From Diphasiastrum complanatum (taxonomy: Eukaryota > Streptophyta > Lycopodiopsida > Lycopodiales > Lycopodiaceae), in assembly GCA_029204225.1 (NCBI GenBank), contig CM055097.1, positions 769,699-833,698 of the forward strand: a stretch of 64,000 nt of DNA, in the 5' to 3' direction. Under the pieces are notes generated by a model. It saw only the letters and a program-made list of their open reading frames with translations. It did no database searches and was not told the DNA's origin. The position numbers and the translations under genes were made by a program. Numbering within the stretch: position 1 is the first letter of the stretch; each line of letters starts with the position of its first letter. Positions 43,736 through 54,953 of this stretch are shown in pieces.

Positions 43736-44404
43736 TCAAGAGCTGAACTTAGACTTTAGGCTCTCAACTTGCTTGTTGCCAATGCTAAACGCCTTCTCAA
43801 GCACTGCATCACTAATGTCACTGCCAAACAATGCATTGGGTATCAATTGAACTCCAGGATTTTGACTATTCAAGGCGGCGATGGCTAATGCGGGTACCTT
43901 GCCTACGTTGAGCTGAAAGTGCAGAAGACCTTTGGGAAAAATAAACAAGTCTCCTTTCCGTAGAGTTTGAGCAAACAAAGTGTTTGCTGTGTCCACAAAC
44001 CCCACATAAAGAGTACCTTCAGCAAGATACAGGACTTCCGTAGCGCGAGGGTGAGTGTGGAGAGTCACCAGTCCTCCTGGTGCAAAGTCCAGACGTGCCA
44101 TAGAGAGGCCGAGAGTGTTAAGAGCGGGGAATTGGGCTGCGAAAGCAGGAGTTACTGCAGACCCGGCTTTGTTAGAAGTGCTACCAGGCTTGCCTAACCC
44201 ATGGAATGCGAAGTCCGAAGCATTCACAGTTGAGGGATCTTTGCAGATGAGACCATTCAATAGGATTGTGCTCTGTTGTGCCACACAAAAGTCCTGCAGC
44301 GGGTCAGCGTCGTTTGCAAGGACTGGGACAAGAGTGAGGCTGACAAACATGACGAATACGCAGAAGCCGGACTTCATAGTTCCTCGAGCTGAAGAGCTGT
44401 TCAT
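43736..44404 (-). CDS. Germin-like protein, copy 1
   Basis: 222 residues from the Met at 44404. The frame is open to 44554, but the second copy starts at the equivalent Met, so I use this one. Residues 1-30 are a signal peptide. The mature part shows the three germin boxes: 'PLQDFCVAQ' with Cys40 (pairing with Cys54), 'GGLVTLHTHPRATEVLYLAEG' area with metal ligands His116, His118 and Glu123, and 'KGDLFIFPKGLLHFQLNVG' with His162. One sequon lies at Asn61. Germin-like proteins are apoplastic Mn-binding cupins, some with superoxide dismutase or oxalate oxidase activity; which applies here cannot be told. 10 of 222 residues differ from the copy at 62533. Intact and intronless in the coding part. 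Confidence 0.95.
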   Translation of the reverse strand: MNSSSARGTMKSGFCVFVMFVSLTLVPVLANDADPLQDFCVAQQSTILLNGLICKDPSTVNASDFAFHGLGKPGSTSNKAGSAVTPAFAAQFPALNTLGLSMARLDFAPGGLVTLHTHPRATEVLYLAEGTLYVGFVDTANTLFAQTLRKGDLFIFPKGLLHFQLNVGKVPALAIAALNSQNPGVQLIPNALFGSDISDAVLEKAFSIGNKQVESLKSKFSS

Positions 44405-44783
44405 TGCAGCAAAAGCGATTGCAGTCGGAGTGATTAAAGATTGCGAGTCACAAGAGGAACCAGAATTTGAAGGCAAGCGATAACCAAAGTGATTTTCAGA
44501 TGTGGAGATTATTGATTCTTGGTCAGTTGCTGAAACGGCTTGATTAGCAGTCACTTTCTAAACCGCTTTAAGCTGAAATTTGAGATGATATCTACTGCTT
44601 TACAGTAACCTAACTTCCTTTGCAGGGTTTTCGATGTCGATACTTGACTGCTAACATCAAAGCTCAGGAGCACAAAGAGGACATCCAAGAAAAAACTCCT
44701 TGCAGAGGAAGAGTCGAAGGGTGATCGTGACACTCTGTCTCCGAAATGCAGCTGCTCTTGTTGTCGAAACTTGCACTCTAGGG

Positions 44784-44793
44784 CTTTTAAGTA
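44784..44793 (-). promoter_or_regulatory. TATA-like box of germin copy 1
   Basis: Minus strand TACTTAAAAG, the counterpart of TATTTAAAAG in copy 2, about 380 bp before the ATG. The distance allows a long leader or an intron in it. Confidence 0.4.
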
Positions 44794-44840
44794 CATGGCC
44801 ACGGACATCGTCAACCAACAAGACCGCGTCCTTCAAGTGA

Positions 44841-45684
44841 CCGAGGACTCAGGAGTTTAGCGTCTTTTGCTGTGGGTCACAACCAACTTCAGGCGGCAGC
44901 CACCTCCAATCATTTGTCGGAGTAGACTTTTTATTCATCGTCATTGTTCTCGGCTTTGGAAAACTAGCGAAACGAACAGTGAACTATAGTCATCACCATT
45001 CAGATCTTTTCTATGGCAAGCCTTGGATGTAACTTCAAATTTTAGCTGCAGCTAATTTCTGAATTGACTTTTCAAAGCATATATCTAATCTGAGGATGCA
45101 AACAACACAGTTCGCTTAAAGCTTGGAGCATGAAACTGTCTTGCTACTAGCTAGTGGAAGAATAAGATAACGTTTAGGCATCGTTGCAGCTGAATCGCTC
45201 TCTAGTCAGCTGAGAGTCTGATATCCGGGGCGGGCTGATCAATGGCAAGCAATGATTCCCGTGTTTTGAAGGCGTCAAATGACGACCCAGAAGCAATGTC
45301 AAAAGCAATTGCGATCATCGCGGACGCGGTGCTCCAGGAGAACCTCGAAAGTGAAGCAAAGAAGAAGTTAAATAAATAAAAAGAGTTTGCTTAGTCTGAA
45401 CTAAAACGCGTGAGGAAGGAATACGTGCTTTTTATCCTGTTTTTCATGTTTCCTCACACAAAGTTTCATTAGTGTTCTTTTCCTGAAAAATAATTATCTC
45501 TGATTTTATTAAAAATGATGATAAAACCCATGATCAAACAAGAAGATTAAAGTATTTAAAATAAAATATCGTAGAACGGCAGAAATGAATAAAGCTACCT
45601 AAAAGCTAAGTAAAACTTAGAATAGTAAGCTAATTACTTAAAACCAACTCCCCGATGTAAGTCAGAAATTAAATATTAAACTAA
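44841..45684. other. Spacer upstream of germin copy 1, with one short ORF
   Basis: No known gene. Contains the short plus-strand ORF listed separately; the right part is AT-rich. Confidence 0.5.
45242..45379 (+). CDS. Possible small ORF, 45 residues
   Basis: ATG at 45242, TAA at 45377-45379. The peptide is charged and helix-like ('MASNDSRVLKASNDDPEAMS', then 'AIAIIADAVLQENLESEAKK'), with higher GC than its surroundings. It has no relative in the window and I do not recognise it. It could be the first exon of a decayed gene or a chance frame. Confidence 0.25.
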   Translation: MASNDSRVLKASNDDPEAMSKAIAIIADAVLQENLESEAKKKLNK

Positions 45685-47005
45685 TTACTCAAAACCAACT
45701 GGTTGATGTAAATTACTAAGTAAAGTAGATCCAGTAATAGGTAATGCAGGAAGCTTTGAAGCAGCCGCTCCTGCAAACTGAGCTCGTCGAAGAATTGAAA
45801 TCGCTTGTGAACGTTGTAATGCTATAGAAATACGCTGGTGGTAGAAAGAAATAATGACGGAAGGTAAGGTAATACTTTGTCCTTGGCGTTTCACCATAAG
45901 CTCCGCGCATAAAGATAAAAATTATTAAATTTCTTGTAAAGACAACCATAAGTTTCCAAGGCAAAGGGGATGAAATCTTCACCGGGTGCACGATCATTAT
46001 AATCTGTTCCTTTTCTTGAGCTGCTTGAGATGCAGCGGCCCCTGAGTGGTGGATGAACGACGAAGAAGGTCATGACGAGAGGGATCGGCAATTACAACAT
46101 CTCCCAGAGTACGAATTCTATCACGCGAGAGAACAAGGTCAACTCGTCGTCGGGTAGATTGCGAAGAAGGTCCTGGTAAAATGTGTGTCTGTTCTTGAAC
46201 AACATGAAATCCACTATCATGAGCAATAGCAGTCAGGGCATCACAAATGGAATCATGTGAAACAATACGTTCTTCACCTGATGGACAACGCATAAGATGA
46301 GTACCCAAGACATCCAATACATGCCCACATGAACACTTAGAAATTCCAATTAACATTGGATGTGGAAGTCCCAATCTGGTTCGAAGAGCAGTTATAAACA
46401 AGTCATTATTGAGTTTCAATAGTGGAAGAACTGGACGTGCAACCAACCAAGCCCCTGCAGCTGGACCAACACAAGAAAGAGGACGAGCTCGAACTGCATC
46501 AAAAGATGAATCTTTGATAAGTTGACCAAAGGAATAAGAGTGAAGATGCTCCATAATAGTCTTCTGAAAAACTCGTTGTTGATTTGTCACCAAAGATTCA
46601 AAGGGAGGCACAAAAGGCTGTACAAGTGGTGGAAGTAATTCTCGAGCAGTGCGTAGAGCTTGTTGAAAAGCAAAATTGCCAGTCTCCACATGAGCTACCG
46701 AATCAAGAAGAAGAGGCTGGTTACCCTGCTGAAACTTGGAGACTAGTGCAGAGGCAACAAGAGTCCAACTTCCAAGAAAAGCAGCTGGTGCAATGCAAGC
46801 ATTAGATACAAGGCCAACCCCACCAAAGGAAGCAGGAAGAGAAATTTGCCGCTTAGAAAACTGACCTTCACAAGTGTCAAAGGTTCCTGGCCCCAAAAGA
46901 TGACCAAATACGCCCAATAAAGTATCATCAAAATCCCGAAGTAAGGATATTATATCAGGTGAAGGAGATACACAACGTAGAAGACGCTCTCCCTTCTCTC
47001 AAAAA
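45685..47005 (-). mobile_element. C-terminal part of a non-LTR-type reverse transcriptase with zinc-finger/nuclease-like tail
   Basis: The main frame, 45997 up to about 46995, is open for over 320 codons. It begins in a thumb-like region ('LLRCVSPSPDIISLLRDFDD', 'RQISLPASFGGVGLVS', 'AAFLGSWTLV'), then a long helical part. It ends with a Cys-His cluster ('CSCGHVLDVLGTHLMRCPSG') and 'RRRVDLVLSRDR..LGDVVIADP', which looks like the Asp-containing core of a restriction-like endonuclease. Frames shift after 45997 and the tail continues to 45685 ('IALQRSQAISILRRAQFAGA'). I infer a non-LTR element with a C-terminal nuclease. The RT fingers and palm are absent upstream (stop at about 47000). Alternatives remain open. 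Confidence 0.6.
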
Positions 47006-49100
47006 AGACACAACAAGACCCAATGGACCAACATACACATCCTGAACTCCCAGAAGATTATCCATACGAAGGTCCCCTACAGCTGAACAAATCAAATGTC
47101 ATAGGTTCTACCGAATGCGGTCCCAACTGTACGAGCCATCCACAAACCCATTCAAGGGACAAGAACCTGATAGAGCCGAGTCCTCACGAGCCAGAACCCA
47201 TGTTCATGGAGTTGAAACATCCCATGTCAGAACACACCTGAATGGAGTTTCTGCTACCCACAGTGCTCATCATGAGAGATGTACACCCAAGTTAGATCTA
47301 ATAATTAAAAATTTTATGGCATGGCTTGGGGGCTAGATCCAGTTTTGATCTAGGATTGGTTGGGCGGTTTGGCTCCATAGTGTGTTCTATTGTGTTTTCC
47401 TATCCTCATCTTAGGAGCAATCTTTTAGGGTCTTTATATTGGTCTTATTTACCCAACATGTCACTCATTGGAATCATGTATGCATGTAAATTAGCAAAAG
47501 ACATTTGTAGAATGGGAATTTTCTTTTTTGTTTAAGATCATGCACGAAAGGTGCCTCATGCCAAAAAAAACTTTTATTTAATATGCATGAGCCTTTCATG
47601 GAATATTCTAAAACATGACTACATGGTTGTCATTTGCATGCATGTATTAAAATTCTGATGCAAGTGCAATCAGATGAAATAGCAAATTCAATGTGTAGTG
47701 ACTTAAATGGTAGCATGACAGGCCAAAGTGGAATGCAATTTAAAAGCAATTTAAGACAATTTGGCCAAGCTCTACATTCTTTCATCTTTTTTCATGCATA
47801 CATGTTTTTCATTGATGAATTTGTTGTCGGCTAAAAGCATGGTTTGGTGGTAGAAAAAAAGAACCCATTTTTCATTGTACCTTTTGGTAGTACATTTCAT
47901 TGTTTGGGGGTTTGGGAGGGAGCTTGATAGATGCTACCCACGAGTTAATGCAACGAAGCGTCTCTAGTAATGATGGGCCTACCCTCTTGGAGTATTGGGG
48001 GGTAAGTTGTGGGACTACTCTCTCTCCTCCAATAAAAAACATAAATACATTTCTACCCGAAAAAGGTATTTCCTTGACAATCCATGTTGTAACACCAAAC
48101 CATGCTTTTGGACCATCCATTTGCGAGCAAAGTATGGGGATTCAGTGTCTTCATGTGCTTGGTTTTCTAACAAAAGTGCATATAGAGTTGATCCTCTCTT
48201 TCAATCAGAAAATAGTTCATCGTGGCAAAAAGGAATCATCAAGTTATTCTACATGAATTGAATTCTTGAAATTGACTATGATATAGCTTTGTGTAAATAC
48301 ACTTTCAAGGATTCATTACACCCGCTAATGTTGGAGATGATTCTCTCTTTCTCAATATGACATCAACATTTGCCAAGTAAGGCTTTGAGCTATTTGAAGT
48401 TATGCATGAGCTTCTATCCATTTAGTTTGAGGGGACCATTTCGTTATGGATATGCCTTTTGCTATTCAAGGAAGATACATCCAAAACATGTCAAGGAATA
48501 CTCGCCACTTAGTTTTAAAAAAAAAACATGCCAAGGAATGGCTGATGTATTGTCATTCTTTGTGGCAAGGAAAGGTGCATTACTTCATGCATGATGTGGG
48601 AGGGATTGATTCAAATATTGAAAGCATTTTTCAGCCTATGGTAGGACAAAGCTTGAACATTCTATAAATATAGTAGACATAAAAAAATTTCAAACTTTTT
48701 ATAACAGCCAATATCTAGCACTTGTTAAAATATGAACATTTAAGGACCTTGAATTGATCTATTATGATCTATATGCATAAGAGATTTCATATTACCAAAT
48801 CAATCTTCTCGGATTTTACTATGCTATCAAACAAGATTTGGATCTTGGCAAGAGCTCTTACACACAAAAAGTAATCATCCATCAAAGACAAGCAAGTTAC
48901 ATAGATATGAGTGAAAAAATTAAGTGTTACTTAAGATTTAGAGAAAGAAAATAATCCAACTCTCAAGTAGAGAGAAAAAAAGTATGAGCTTTCAAGTAGA
49001 AAAAGAAGATGCAAGAGTTTGAAAACACCAAAACAATTTTTTCTCTCAAAAGTGTAATGAGCTCAATTTTGGAGAATTTGCGAATATCGAGACAACCCTA
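47006..49100. other. No supported gene
   Basis: Short plus-strand frames at 47023-47336, 47900-48261 and 48370-48667 show no family I know. The region may belong to the plus-strand retroelement whose LTR ends at 49772. Confidence 0.4.
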
Positions 49101-49772
49101 ACCCTAGTTAATAAATGAGAGGGATTTGGCACCCTGCGTGTGTAACTTTAACCCGATGATCACATAGTTATTTGATTAGTTACAAGTCAAGAAAAGGACT
49201 TTAGGCCTTTTTTGTGGAACTTTTAATGTCGTAGGGCCTAATAGTCAAGTTAGTAAATAAAAGGGGCTTCTACCAATTTTCAAGTTGGTTCCATCCAAAA
49301 TTCAATATTTTTAGATAGGGAGGTAGAAATTGGCCAATAGGATTTGAGGCCAATCCACTATATATAGTGGTAATTTCGAATCATTTGTATATGTTTTCTT
49401 CATTTCAATACAAACAGGTTAGCCCTCTTATGAAATGGATATGGAATCTCCTTGCTCTCCAACTCTCCTCCTCTAACTCTCATGTTTCTTTGGATTTGCT
49501 ATTTGTCGGATTTGACGCTTACTGGGATTGAGTGTTTTTATGTTTTTTGTGAGAGAGAAAAGGAGAGAGAGAAGAGTGAGTTTCTATCATTGTGGAATTA
49601 TAGTGTTAATGCTTAGTGTTAATAGATCTTAGCGTTAATATGCACATGTTGGATATTGAAATATGCTATCGCTCTCATGGGACCGAGCCTCCGTGTGACA
49701 ACTAGCTTCATCTCCTTGATGCTTGTGTGCTTGGATCTAGGGTTGAGGGTAGGATATGAAATGCCCACTACA
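49100..49772 (+). repeat. Probable LTR, right part, of a plus-strand Gypsy-type element
   Basis: Ends CCCACTACA followed 4 bp later by a primer site. It has a TATA-like CACTATATATAG at about 49358-49369. The left limit is unknown. The end CTACA matches the LTR at 54954-55755. Confidence 0.55.
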
Positions 49773-49776
49773 ATTT

Positions 49777-49795
49777 TGGTGCCGTTGCCAGGGAG
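49777..49795 (+). other. Primer-binding site
   Basis: TGGTGCCGTTGCCAGGGAG, close to the plant Gypsy form TGGCGCCGTTGCCGGGGA. Confidence 0.7.
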
Positions 49796-51680
49796 CTACA
49801 CCAATTATTTAGTTTTCAACATGTTTTGGATGGATGTTAGCTTGCATTTAGGCATTTTGTTTTGGATTTTGCTGATTCAATGTTGTGATATTATTAAGGC
49901 TAGGGAACTTATACATCTCTCAACAAATACTCTTTTTTATAATGATGGTATGTCTCTCAAATTATAGGCTACCCTCTTATAAAAACTCCTCAGACTCACT
50001 CTTAATAGTGATAGTATATACCCCCTGGCCATCTCGGTTTTCAGCTGTCTGATAGTGCATGATTTTTAGCTAGTAATGGCATATTCTAGGCATGTTGAGT
50101 ATATACATTTCTCTTGTATTCCAAAGAAGAAAGGTCAAATCCACATTTCTTTATAATATCATAAAGCACTTTTCATTCAAAAACTCAGAGTCTAGAGTTG
50201 TATGATAAAAATAATGATTTGTTGGATACTAGCAAACTCATATGTGAGTGTGTTTCTTTTTAAAAGATACACTTGCTAAACCGCTATGAAGTCAACTCTA
50301 CAACTCATGATATAAAACGATAAAGTCCTTCCAAAAGCAATGGACATAAGTTTTTCACTTTCTAACTCCATACAATTTTCACTCCTCAAACATTGGTCAA
50401 AGTTCTATCTCAAACATTCCTAGAGTAGTAGTGAATAGATTCTTCACTGAATCCCGTAGATTTTTTATCAATATCACACTACATATTTTGATTCTCAATG
50501 ATCATTCATTAGTGGGTATGCTATGACATTGAAATTCCAAGGTGAAATTCAAGCAAATCACTAAGAATTGTAGAATAGACTTCTCAAAACCATTGACAGT
50601 ATTAATCAATGATAAATATTGACTAATACCGTCATGTTGTTGGAAGTAAATCTACTCCACTAGGTGGCTAGGTCTAATGAAGGTGCGTAGTATAGTGGTA
50701 GACCGGTCGTCCACCTTCTAAGATCTACAAAGCTTAAAATTGTGAAATGAAAATATAAATGAAAAGGAGCACCAAGGCTTCCCATGGAATGGAATTAACT
50801 AACTTGACTAAGGCTTCCCAACTAGCCAAAAATAACAAAATAACATGATCTTGCTAAGGCGGCACCCAACTAGCAAGATGTTTACACTAATTCTAATCTA
50901 GGAAATTGGAAGTATAAATTGTGCCTAAATAAAACATAAAGCAATATAACGCATGCCACAATAGAAACCTATGAAAAGGAGACAAGAGGAGGCTCGAGCA
51001 CCTTCCCTCAAGCTATGCACCTTTCCAAAGGGAATACAAGTGAAATAGCAAGATATCTCCAAATAGAGAGCAATTTAGCATAACCTCAAAAGTGTTGCCT
51101 ACATGAGAAATACCTGTCTTCCTATAGCAAGGAGGGCCTTCCATAAGCATCCACTAGCTTATGGTTTTAGTTCTAAACTAGCCATTCTAAGGCCTCTAAA
51201 AAACTTCTAACTTAGAACTTAGAACTTAGAACTTTAGAAGTTTCTAGCTTGGGACTTAAGATAACTTAGAATCTTTCTAAGCTTAAGTTTCTTAAGTCTA
51301 AGTTCTAATCTTAAGTTTAAGTTATTTTATTATTTTAAGCTTCTACCCACGGACTTACAAAGCACATGCCATAGTCGAAGTTTATTGGCAAATACTCATA
51401 CGTGGGCTTACAAAACACATGCCACAGAGTTTTATTTCTTTTTTTATATTTTTCACTGTGTTTGGACAATTGCTAACATTATCCCCTTCCTTATTGGATT
51501 GGTGGTCCCACACCAATCGAAGCTTTTTCTTCCTGGATCTTTTGAACTTCTTGGTGGCAGGATTGTTGTTGTCAGGATTGGTAAATCTTGTTGCCGATGC
51601 CCTCCATCATTTGCCATTGTAGTTTGTTAAGGAAGGGCATGGGTTTGTAGTAGTGGAACATACCCTAGAGAAAGTTATGG
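49796..51680. other. Retroelement-internal or spacer sequence; palindromic low-complexity tract
   Basis: No coding domain recognised. At 51195-51340 a short-period tract alternates ACTTAGA-type words with their complements (CTTAAGTCTAAG). Confidence 0.45.
51195..51340. repeat. Self-complementary ACTTAGA/CTTAAG tract
   Basis: GAACTTAGAACTTAGAACTTAG at the left is followed by TTAGAATCTTTCTAAGCTTAAG and AAGTCTAAGTTCTAATCTTAAG. Direct and inverted heptamers interleave. Confidence 0.7.
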
Positions 51681-51957
51681 GTTTTTCACAACTTTAACAT
51701 ATCAATGTGTAGTGCCGAAGTGAGGGCTGCCCGATAATGAAGCCGCACTATGTTGATGTGGTCGTCTTGTGTTTGTAGAGGTTTATTGATATTAATGGCT
51801 ATTGGTGGTAGCCCTTGATCCCAATAACCTTTGAGCTCTGCCAAAAATGCCACTTGGCTGTAATTATCCGAAAAGTACCATACGTCGCGATCAAGGTTGC
51901 CATGGTGCTTTTGGTAAAATGCACAACAATTGGTGACCATGTCATCCACTGGGTTGC

Positions 51958-52441
51958 TCAAAAGGCATGATTTTCCAACAAAAAAATTTCCCATTCTGTG
52001 GCAAAAGTGATTTTATGTTGATCTTCTTTAACAATTTGAATCATATTGTATCCGCTAAAGCCATCTAAGAAAGAGTAGGCCTCATCTCCTACTAGATTTT
52101 CTAAGATAGATTCTCCGAAAGGTAATGGAAAATGATCATGTTCTGTGACAACATTAAGTTTCTTTAAAGTCGACACAGATGCGGAGTTTTCCATTTTTCT
52201 TAGGCACAATGATGATTGGCGAGACCCACTCAGTATGTTCGCTTTCATAGATGAATCCTGTATCTAACAAGCATTGTAATTCTTCTTTGATTTTTGCCTT
52301 GTAGATCGGATTACATCTGTAGGGATGGCTAGTAGTTGGTCTCGCACCCGGTTTAAGGGGAATACGATGCACAACTACTTGGGGTGAGACTCCTTTCATG
52401 TCTTTATAGGACCAAGCAAAGACATGTCGATATCTGTGCAA
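51958..52441 (-). pseudogene. Gypsy RT, N-terminal half, frameshifted
   Basis: 'HVFAWSYKDMKGVSPQVVVH', 'RIPLKPGARPT', 'PIIIVPKKNGKLRICVDFK' in one frame (52154-52441), then 'DHFPLPFGESILENLVG' and 'YSFLDGFSGYNMIQIVKEDQ' in the next (51958-52248). It ends in 'KITFATEWEIF' and a diverged 'LLENHAF' where 'MPFGLxNAP' is expected. The YxDD motif is not reached. Confidence 0.85.
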
Positions 52442-52542
52442 AAGCTTCTCAAGCCTTCACGTTGTTCCCGATTGAGATGAGCCCCGACATGGACAATGTA
52501 TTCGTTACTTTCATTGGGCTCACTCAAGGAGAGAGTGATGGT

Positions 52543-53550
52543 TCAGACATGGCCTTCATAGGGTGAATTACCATTTGGCTCATGTTGAGCTTGTAATAAT
52601 TGGATGGTCACGTCCTCAATCATATAGTCTTTAAAATATGCAAGCACATCATGTGCTGGAGACTCAAGGGGGGCCTTGCCTTTCAATTGTCTGGATGGTG
52701 ACTTGGGAGGTTCGGGGATTGGCGTATGAGCGGATGCAATATTAGGAACTTCTCTAGCAGTGGTAAGGTCTCTAGGCGGCTGGATTTGAAGGGGTTTCTT
52801 CATCTTGTCTTTCATGGTATGGCCACGACATTGTGACTTTGGAGGATGTGAGGTGTGCAGATGAGGAAGTGGTGGCACATCATGGAGAATCTTGTCATCG
52901 ATTTGAAAAATTGTTTCCTCCTCACATAGGTCCCATGGATAATTTGGTTGTTTGACACGGTATAGCTTGGTATCAGGTTTTTTGATTGTAACCATGGCAA
53001 CTGGTTCCACTTTGGATGAACACTGCGGGAAGACTTTGAGTGGAAGTGCCTCCATGTAGTTGAGGATCTGAATATCAGAAATGTCCAAATCTTATGGGCA
53101 ATTTTGAATTTGTAAAACATTGTCATCATCTATGAATAATTTTTTTGATTCATCGGTAGGTAGCCATGCAACATTTAACAACTCATCACTGTGTGGAAGA
53201 ATATCAATAAAATTAATATTAATTATAGGTGTGTCTAGATCAAAAAATTGTTCGTTATCGGCCAGAGGAGTATAGGTACAATCATCTTGATGTTGAGCAC
53301 AATAATCGGCATTCATACAATCAATAGTAGCCAAACTGTGAATCCAGTTTATGATATCAGTAGATTCAACATAATGACCTTTTTCTTGGGTGGATTGATA
53401 TGGCTCAAACACTGAATTAGTAGTAGATGATCCCTTGTCGTAAAAACGTGCGGGTTTGAGTTTTCCAGACAATGGTAACAGAGCTGTCTCTATTACCAAA
53501 GGTGATGTGTCCTTTGCTCTTTGTGAACGACTCTTGCATTGGTGAGCCAT
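52543..53550 (-). pseudogene. Gypsy linker between protease and RT
   Basis: Two overlapping frames, 53092-53550 and 52543-53088, start with the protease end ('MAHQCKSRSQRAKD') and run through an acidic, Pro-rich linker. 'DIINWIHSLATIDC' and 'LLNVAWLPTDE' match the fragment at 33582-34280. Confidence 0.7.
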
Positions 53551-53599
53551 GGATGACCAAGTAGTAATTTGTAGGAATAGGCATTACTAGGGATATCGA

Positions 53600-53915
53600 G
53601 TACAACTAAATCTATAGAAAATATCAGGCCTCCTAGTTTGATCAGAACTTGTGAGACAAAACTGATAGGTCACACTTTGATCAGCCATCTTGAGCATATA
53701 ATCAATTAGTAATTATAATCTTGATTATATGATTCACTAATTGAGTTTGTCTCTCAGATTTCATTCTAGCATGAGGGATGTGAAAATGATGTTGACACCT
53801 GAGCCACCATCTAGTACAACTAAGACTTCGCGAGATTGGTGATGAGTAGCTGGAATCTTGATATTGTCCCTTTTATTGAGCGGATTTGTGAGGTGTAATG
53901 GCATTTCGGGCAGCT
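53600..53915 (-). pseudogene. Gypsy protease remnant
   Basis: Minus strand around 53770-53830 reads 'VVLDGGSGVNII', the active-site region of a Gypsy aspartic protease in the variant Asp-Gly-Gly-Ser-Gly. Stops follow, and the part to 53600 is shifted. Confidence 0.65.
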
Positions 53916-54719
53916 CGTCAGGGGTGGTGGTTTCGGTGGATTGGATTTGTTGTTTTCACTTACCTGCATATTTCCAGAGAACATGGAAAGGGAGAGTCAC
54001 ATTAGCTTGTAATAGATCCCCCAAACTTCAGTGCCTTCAAGGGTTTTGTTCTCAAAACGCATGTGAGGTACTTTATGGGAGCTGGAAGAGTGTTGGTATG
54101 CATTTTGAATCTGATGTCGATATTGGTGATGCAACCTAATTTCTTCGGATGGGTGAGGATAGACAATGTGTGTCAAACCTTCACTTGGAAGTACATTACG
54201 CTGCTGGGTTTTGCTGGGTGCAATGATAGGGCTCGACGTTGGGTTTGTGCATGTTTCAAGACCCATGCTAGATGAGTTTCAACTGACAATGTCTCAACTT
54301 GCACGGAATAGGTAGGAGCAGCTGGTTTAGATTGGGAAAGACAATCCTTCACATAGTGTTCAATGCCACAATTTTCACAAGCTAGTGAAAATCAAAGTTT
54401 ATTAGGGAAGCAAATACTAGGATGCGTGACAAACACAGCTTGGTTATGATCACAAGTTTGGGCATTGGGGTAGCATTACAATCATACGCATAATAAACAA
54501 CTGTCTCAATGGTGTACCCTAGTTGAGTAGTGTCTTCCACATAATAAGTTGTCGGATCGATGGTATTGGAATCAAGATAGTGGACAACTTGTTGTGGGGC
54601 AGGTTGATTAACGACGAACTATTGACACGGTGGATATTGATTGGGTGCAGCTGGTCGTGGTTGATAGACACCTTGTCGTGGCATGCACTATTTGTAAGCA
54701 CAGTATTGCCAATAAATGA

Positions 54720-54950
54720 GTCTTTCAATTGGGGACATTCATTGGCAATGTGGTTTTGTGAACAGATAGAACACCATATATATTTTCTTGCTAGAAAAGA
54801 TTTATCAGCAATATTTTTCATGGTGGTTTGGAAATCAGCAACGAGTTTATCCATATGGGTTTGTTGAGCTTTCTGCCAAGTTTTTATTTGTTGTAGAAGT
54901 TCGAAAAAAATGGGCAGTATTTTCGAACTTTGTTGGGGGTATTCCTGACA
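54720..54950 (-). pseudogene. Gypsy gag centre with zinc knuckle
   Basis: 'CQEYPQQSSKILPIFFELLQ' near 54950, 'AQQTHMDKLVADFQTTMKN', then a CCHC knuckle 'CSICSQNHIANEC' at about 54735-54775. Confidence 0.75.
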
Positions 54951-54953
54951 TAT

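Larger units (their letters stand above)
43088..44840. repeat. Segmental duplication, copy 1
   Basis: Resembles 61721-63610 from the GA tract, through 'TGTTCTTTTGCCCTATGA', the germin 3' flank ('GATATTGGAGATCACCCT'), the coding region and about 430 bp upstream of the ATG ('GGACATCCAAGAAAAAACTC', 'AGGGCTTTTAA'). Same orientation in both. Similarity is highest in the coding part and patchy in the left flank. Confidence 0.85.

Noticed and set aside
44055..44483. 142-codon plus-strand ORF, with a like ORF at 62852-63283
   Set aside because: It lies antisense to the germin genes; the two look alike only because the germin copies are nearly identical.
44405..44554. Longer germin copy 1 start at 44554
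   Set aside because: Copy 2 starts at the Met matching 44404, and that Met is followed directly by a good signal peptide.
44551..44814. Upstream ORF before germin copy 1 that resembles one at 63365-63589
   Set aside because: A 1-bp deletion in copy 2 shifts the frame, so the peptide is not conserved as a protein; DNA similarity of the duplicated flank explains it.
51686..51994. Minus-strand 102-codon ORF next to Gypsy RT
   Set aside because: Considered as RT continuation, but no RT palm motif is visible; left inside the element without a function.
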